Assembly: GCF_000003855.2 (NCBI RefSeq)
Contig: NW_003101649.1
Span: forward strand, 361,563-425,562
DNA length: 64,000 nt
Reading direction: 5' to 3'
From: Blastomyces gilchristii SLH14081
Taxonomy: Eukaryota; Ascomycota; Eurotiomycetes; Onygenales; Ajellomycetaceae
Part shown: piece after piece, positions 58,131-64,000 of the stretch
Numbering within the stretch: the stretch's first letter is position 1
How the letters are laid out: every line of letters begins with the position of its first letter
Translations under genes and position numbers: made by a program
Notes under the pieces: generated by a model
Told to the model about the DNA's origin: nothing
The model's database searches: none
Seen by the model: the letters and a program-made list of their open reading frames with translations, nothing else

Positions 58131-58151
58131 CTGAGAACTTTTAGTTCTCAG
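58131..58151. repeat. LINE 3'-end hairpin (loop TTT)
   Basis: The same 9-bp stem as at 39699-39719 but with the three-base loop inverted (TTT instead of AAA). Confidence 0.7.
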
Positions 58152-58442
58152 GGTTTTTCCTATATCTGTAAAGTTAACTATTATACATTCATCAATTTCA
58201 GATATGCAAAATCAGAAAATTCCAGCTCAGAATATAAAAACTGTTTACAAATTGCAGTGTTTTAACATCTTCTGATACTTTGAAATCATTTGACAATATC
58301 ATGACAAAGAAAAAGAGAACACAGTCTTAAAGATAGACACATTAAATAGATAGATAGAAAGAAATTGAAAGAAAAGGATAAAGTAAAGAGAGACTGTAAC
58401 AAAACAAATTATTAAAAGATAGTATATAGCTGTTTTAACAGA

Positions 58443-61400
58443 CTATATCTGATTGATTTCCTCCTCTTCATATTTAGATAATTCTGAATTTAGTCATCTT
58501 CTTATAGCTGCTTGAGTTTCTGATAGAAAGTCTATTAAGTATTTAATTCCTGTCTCAGTTGAGAATAAGAATCTCATACTTAATTAATTTAGATTATATT
58601 TCTCTTTCAATCTGACTCTGAGACTATTGTATAATGCACAGTGTATTACAATATACTCAGGATTCTTATTTACATTGCAGAATGAGCATTCTATTGAGTC
58701 AAATCTATCATCAAATCTTTGTATATAAGATTTGAAATAGCCATGTTCTAGTTTCAGCTGTATTATAGATGAGAATATTTTCTTTTTACATTTAATTAAA
58801 CAAGATTTTCACTTGGGTTTTATTTCAAATCTTGAATAATGTATACTCTTCTTTTATTTCTGCCAGCTTTCATTTCACTTATCTAAACAAGATTCTTTTA
58901 TTTTTCTCTTTATAAAAGATCAGGACATAATTTTTTGAATAGATCTGCTTAATTCTGCACTCTTTTTTAGAGCTGAATCAGCCAATTCATTACCATGAAT
59001 ATTCATATAAGTAGGAATTCAGTGTAGATGAATTATCAGCTTTGATATTCTTCTCTTTTAAATTTTTAAAAGAGAGTTTAAGATCAGTTCAAGATTCATT
59101 TGATCATTATAAATCAGACTATTTCTCAGTCTTTTTAAAGCAGCTTGACTATTAGAGAATATTCATGTCTCTTTTAAACTATTTCCTCTTTTATGAGATT
59201 TTATTTAAATGAGTTTGAAAGCTTTCACTATTACAAATAGTTCAGCATCAAAGACTTCAGATTCACAGTCTAGATTTCAGAAATCTGAGATAAAATTGAT
59301 ATTATCTTCAGTATAAGCAATGCCTGTGCCTAATCTATTCAAATTCTCATTTTTTGAGCCATCTGAATAAATCAGAATAGAGTCTTTTATATTAATTGTA
59401 GAAATTCTCTTCAAATACTGTTCATATTCTTTCTCTTTTGATAGTTCACTTATTTATAAGTCTATAAGAGATTCAAGCTTTTCTCTTCAGAGAGATAACT
59501 TCTCATGATCAACTTTTTCAATATTTAAAGAAGAAAATTGATTTTTAATCAGAGAGTATAGTCTGTACACTTGAGAAGATATTTTCTTTGAAGAATTATT
59601 TTCATTTCAGTCAAGAAATCTATTCTAATTTAGTTCATTTCTAGAGTTAATTGATGAAAATGAAGAAGAGACTCTTTCTCTGATTATATGATTTAAGCTT
59701 ATCTTGATAACTCTCAGAGCATAGTTTATACAGGCCTTTTCAAATCTAATAGCAGAAGAAGGAATTGAAGCTTCAATTTTCATTGCTTTAATAGAAGATG
59801 ATTTGAATGCTTTTAGAATTCTTCTCAAGACTCTGTTTTATAGACTTTGAAAGAGTTCAGTGAAATTCTCTTGATTATTTCATCAAACTTGAACTTCATA
59901 ATCAGCTACTGATGTAATACAGGCTATATATAACTGTCTCATGATCTGGAAGAATAGATCTCTCTCTGTATTTGATAGTCTAATTATATTATTCAATAGT
60001 CTTTCTGTCTTGACAGTTCTTTGTTGAATGTGATATTTAAAATTCAACTTGAAGTTTAATCATACTTCTAATCATTTGACATTTACACTGAATTTATTCT
60101 CTCTATTTAAAAGAGTTAGAGATAGTTCTTTCTCATTGAATCTAGACAAGAAATGAATTAACTCAGTTTTATTCATATTAAATTGAATTTAATTAATATC
60201 TGCTCTAATAAAGATTTTCTTTACAGCTTCTTCAATTACTTTCAAATTCTCTTTGATAGTTTTTGAGCTGTAGACTAGACTAATATCATTCATATAACTC
60301 AGAGATTGTACTATTCTTATATTTCTATTTTTGAATAGATATGCAGTGTATATTACAAATAAAATGAGTGAGATTGAGAATTCTTACAGTACTTCTATTT
60401 TTATCTCAGTCTTATTCTATTTCATTTCATCAAAGAAAAGTTGTATAATTCTTTTAGATATAAAATAGTTAACTCATTTTATTAGAGAAAGTGACAGTTT
60501 TAACATCTTCAATATCTGAATTAACTTTGACTTTGAAACATAATCAAATACTTCTTTTATATTAATAAAAACTGCAGTTGAGATCAGATCTTCATGCTTT
60601 GCTATTTGAATATCATAAACAACTGAGAGAACAGTGTCAATTACAGAACACTGTTTTCTATCTCTTATTAATTCACTGAATAAAAGAGAATTACTGATAG
60701 AGCTTATAAAAGATAGTTAAGTAGCTATTATCTTTTCTAAAATCTTTTCTAAACAGTTCAATAGAGATATTACTCTATATAACTTGAGAATTGAAGTTTT
60801 TCTATTAGACTTTATAAGAATTACTTCAGTGACTTCTCTTCAGTATTCAGAATGATATTCACTTTTCAAGAGATTGAAAAAGAGCTTAAAATATTCATTC
60901 TTTAAGTAAGAGTATGTATTTTAAATAATTAAGTGATTAATTGAATCAGCGTCTGCAGCAGTCTTAACTGAACTTGAGAAGATAGCTGACTCTAATTCAT
61001 CTTGAGTAAGATCAGATCATTCTCAGTCATTTTCATTAATATAGTTAAGAAGTGATATATTCTCTTTCTCTGAATCTGAATCTGATGAGTTTTGAAAGAG
61101 AGTTCTTATAAAAGCTTGATATTTTTTCTTAAAAGAGTTTGCTGTATATGATTCATTCGGAAACTCATATTCTAAGGTTGAAAGTTTTGCTACACTTCTT
61201 ATTTTAATATAGTTAAATGCTTTAAAAATTTCTTTTTCTTATACTTCTTCAAGAAATTTATTTCAGCAGTCTGTTTTAGCTTTTTTAATATCTGAAAAAT
61301 ATTCATTTCTGATAGTTTTGAACTCTTTATCAGAAATTATATCATTCTTTCAATCTCTTCTAGCAGTAGTCAATTGTTTTCTTTTAGATATAATATTCTC

Positions 61401-62410
61401 ATTTCATCAAGATTTTGAATGCTCAGAAGACTTTCTCTTTGAAATATTGTCTTTAACACTTGCTAGAATAATAGATGAAATGAGCTTTACTCTATTCTCA
61501 AGCATTTCATTTGAGATATCTTGATCAGAATTTCGATACAGCTCACTCTGTCTTTCAGATTTTAATAGTTTTATACTTTCTTCAACTGTCTTTCAGTCAG
61601 CTTTTTCAAAGTTAAACTGATTAGAGAGAAGAGGATTTTCACTCATTTATTTCTCACTCAGTTCACTATTAAATTGAATAATCTCATAATCTGATTCTGA
61701 TGTCTCATTTGAATCAATAAATCAGTTTACAAGTCTTTTTTCTATTAGATTTTGTGATATGAAGATTAGATCTATAATAGATTTCTGTTTCATGTGTTTT
61801 CTAAAGAATGTTTATTGATCAGACTTGTTAACTAAATCTATTGAATACTCAAAGATTCATTCAATCAGATTATCAGCTCTTACTACTCTTTTGCATTCTG
61901 AATTTCATCAGAGATGATGTGCATTGAAATCTTCTGCAATTATAAAGTTTCTTAATAAAGTTATGTTCAGAAATTCTCTATTAATTATTCAGATGTTATT
62001 ATTTTTCTTTAATAACTTTTCATTATAGATATTTATAAGCTGTATAGTATCAAACTTATTCTCTTTATCTATAATATCACTCATCAGAATATCAGGGTCA
62101 GATATGACATCAAATCTTAGATTAAATTAATATCTTAATCTCTTTCTTTCATAGATCACTACACTTAACTTTATCTCAGACTTTTGAGGTAAAAAGTAGT
62201 AGTAGCTTGAATAAGAAATAACATATTTTTACTCAGTATCAAAATTCAGCTTCTGAAGCAGTATAAAATTAACTTTTTATTCAAATACAATTTAAAGATA
62301 AGAATAAATACAATTTGAGTTTCTATTCACATTATTTTGAATAAATGTGATTTTTAAAGAGTTTTTAAACTTTTTTTATTGTTTTTGTTGTATATTTATA
62401 CTAAAAGAGA
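58443..62410 (-). pseudogene. LINE copy 3 ORF2 remnant (endonuclease, RT, RNase H)
   Basis: Frame end is at 58445-58443. Endonuclease motifs are near 61.9-62.35 kb, RT in the middle with YMND in place of Y-x-D-D near 60285-60300, RNase H near 58.95-59.3 kb, and a CSFC zinc motif near 58.68 kb. The Trp that is TGG in copy 2 (42410) is TGA here (about 60836-60841). The frame is collinear with copies 1 and 2. Confidence 0.82.
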
Positions 62411-62424
62411 GTAGAGTAGAATCT

Positions 62425-64000
62425 AATCACTATTATCAGATAGTAGATTATACCTATTCTGAAAAGTAGAAATCTCAACTGCTTACATTATATCTAGTTT
62501 ATTATCAGAGTCATTTCTCAATTCTCTAATCTTAATAGAAATTTAAGAATTCAAATTCTGTTTATATTTAGCTAAAGAATTGAAGTGTGAAGATTTAGAT
62601 AGTTAAGAGTTTCTTTTTTTTGAGCTTACAGTTATGAGTTTACTGACTTGACTATTCTCTTCAGTTCTAGATTTGCTTTGAGCTTCATCTTTTCTTCAGT
62701 TCTTTTGAGTTCTTGAAGCAAACATACATTCTTTTAAGCTAGATATATGTTTTTCTTTACAATTAGAGCATTTAAGAAGAGTATATTAATATATTTCATC
62801 TCTTTTTAAGCATGTTTCACATTTATACTCACTAGTTTTATGATCTCTGATACAGAATACACATTTTGAGTCTCTGAAATAGAAGATTATAAAGTGTTCA
62901 TATCTTTGACAGTTTGAACACTGTATTTGAGCTTTGAGATTCATTCTTGAGTCTTTGTATTCATGAACTCTTATTTTCAAATCTACTACTCTTATCTCAG
63001 AGATCTTTGACTGTTCAAGTGTCTTTATATATATCAGAACAGAGGCATTTCTTCTGCTTTATCTGAACTTAATTGAATTTAGCTATACAGACTCTTTTCT
63101 CAGTTGAATAGAGTTGTATTCTTCTAATTTATTTTTAAGAAGTAGCATTTCTTCTTCACAGTTAAAAATTTCAACTGAAATATTATAAAGAATGAATTTG
63201 TCTCACTTTTTATCTCTCTTAGATAGAATTATTATGTTTAACAAAGATTCTACTGCTGATTTTCAGAGATTCTTATTCTGAATAAGAAATTCTACACTGA
63301 ATTCAGACATTGTAGTCAGAATAATAGAGTTTTCAAAGAAGAATGACTCAATTGAAGCTATAACTGATTTTTGAACTTTAATATCAGTTATTAACTAAGA
63401 AAAGAACTCCTGATTAATTTCATTTCTGATTCTGAAAATAAGATTTGAGTTTAGCTTGTTTCTTTGTAAGATGTCCTGGTTTAAGACTTTGAGAATAAGT
63501 CTTCTATTTCTGAAGATTTGAAAGTTTTTCTTTTTTTACATTTTTTTCTTCACTTTTCTATCAATAGAAGTATGAGCATTATTCTTCTCAGTTTTCTCAG
63601 GATTTTAAGCACATTTTGAGATAGCAGATTTAGAGACAGCAGATTCAGCTTCTTAAGCATATATTTTCTTCTGATTCAAAGAAGAAGAAGAAGTAGAAAA
63701 GAAGAAAGAAGAGTAAGATAAGAAGTCAGTGATTATACTAGAAATTTTCAATGTTTTTTAAACTGTGTTTGAAATCTCAAGTTTGAACTTGATCATCTTC
63801 TGTAGTTGTCTAGTCTGAGTATGAAGAATTAACAGAACTTCTTTATTTATCTCACTCAGACACTGTTTTTCAAGAATCTTGCTTGCTTTTTCAAGTTTCT
63901 GTATTTCAAGAACTTGTTATTTCTTTATTTCTTCTTTCTTTCTTCTCTTCAGAATTTCAATCTCAGAAATAGTATTTAAGAAAGTATCTTTTTTCACATT
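62425..64000 (-). pseudogene. LINE copy 3 ORF1 remnant
   Basis: Zinc-knuckle region CSNCQRYEHF and CVFCIRDHKTSEYKC at about 62820-62920. Here the second motif keeps the C-x2-C pair that copy 1 has lost (CAFY). The start codon, at 3757 in copy 1, lies just beyond the window. Confidence 0.78.

Larger units (their letters stand above)
58070..64000 (-). mobile_element. Tad-like LINE copy 3 (5' end outside window)
   Basis: The longest LINE copy: the 3' tail is (AAT)n on the minus strand (about 58072-58090), followed by the 3' hairpin (58131-58151), ORF2 and ORF1. It is near gap-free with copy 1 over 60.28-64.0 kb and with copy 2 over 58.09-61.33 kb. Window end cuts it inside ORF1. Confidence 0.88.

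Overview
The window looks like a chromosome segment of a filamentous ascomycete. An Onygenales mould of the Blastomyces/Histoplasma group is my best guess; this rests on general knowledge and I could not search it. Three housekeeping genes with short fungal introns sit in a GC-balanced island at about 29.03-35.45 kb. Almost everything else is AT-rich transposon DNA altered by C-to-T / G-to-A mutation of the repeat-induced (RIP-like) kind. CG is nearly absent and CC/GG are rare, while CA/TG stay common. Reading frames of the dead elements are often free of indels and broken only by TGA/TAG/TAA where Trp, Arg or Gln is expected.

Left arm (1-18.6 kb): the 3'-truncated end of a Tad-like LINE (minus strand), an unassigned stretch with a 154-bp tandem duplication, a Ty3/gypsy element (gypsy-A, minus), two incomplete copies of a second gypsy family (gypsy-B, minus) one inside the other, and a non-autonomous hAT element. 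A fresh tRNA-derived SINE with a 16-bp target duplication has landed in that hAT element.

Centre-left (18.59-29.03 kb): about 10.4 kb bounded by imperfect terminal inverted repeats. It carries a decayed RecQ-like helicase on the plus strand and, converging on it, a decayed gene resembling the fungal DUF6589 family. A short cysteine-rich remnant lies between them. I do not recognise this combination as a described element and rate it the most interesting object here.

Gene island: the proteasome beta1 subunit gene (PRE3 type, minus, five exons with a 15-nt microexon), a divergent BEM46/ABHD13-type alpha/beta hydrolase gene (plus, four exons), and a convergent ATP11-type F1-ATPase assembly factor gene (minus, two exons).

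Right arm (35.5-64 kb): a nested stack. A chromodomain-bearing gypsy (gypsy-C, plus) was hit by a 506-bp hAT MITE (8-bp TSD), a 5'-truncated LINE (13-bp TSD with one mismatch) and a full-size hAT transposon (8-bp TSD). The hAT itself contains a complete 5,786-bp gypsy-B (5-bp TSD). A further LINE copy runs off the right end.
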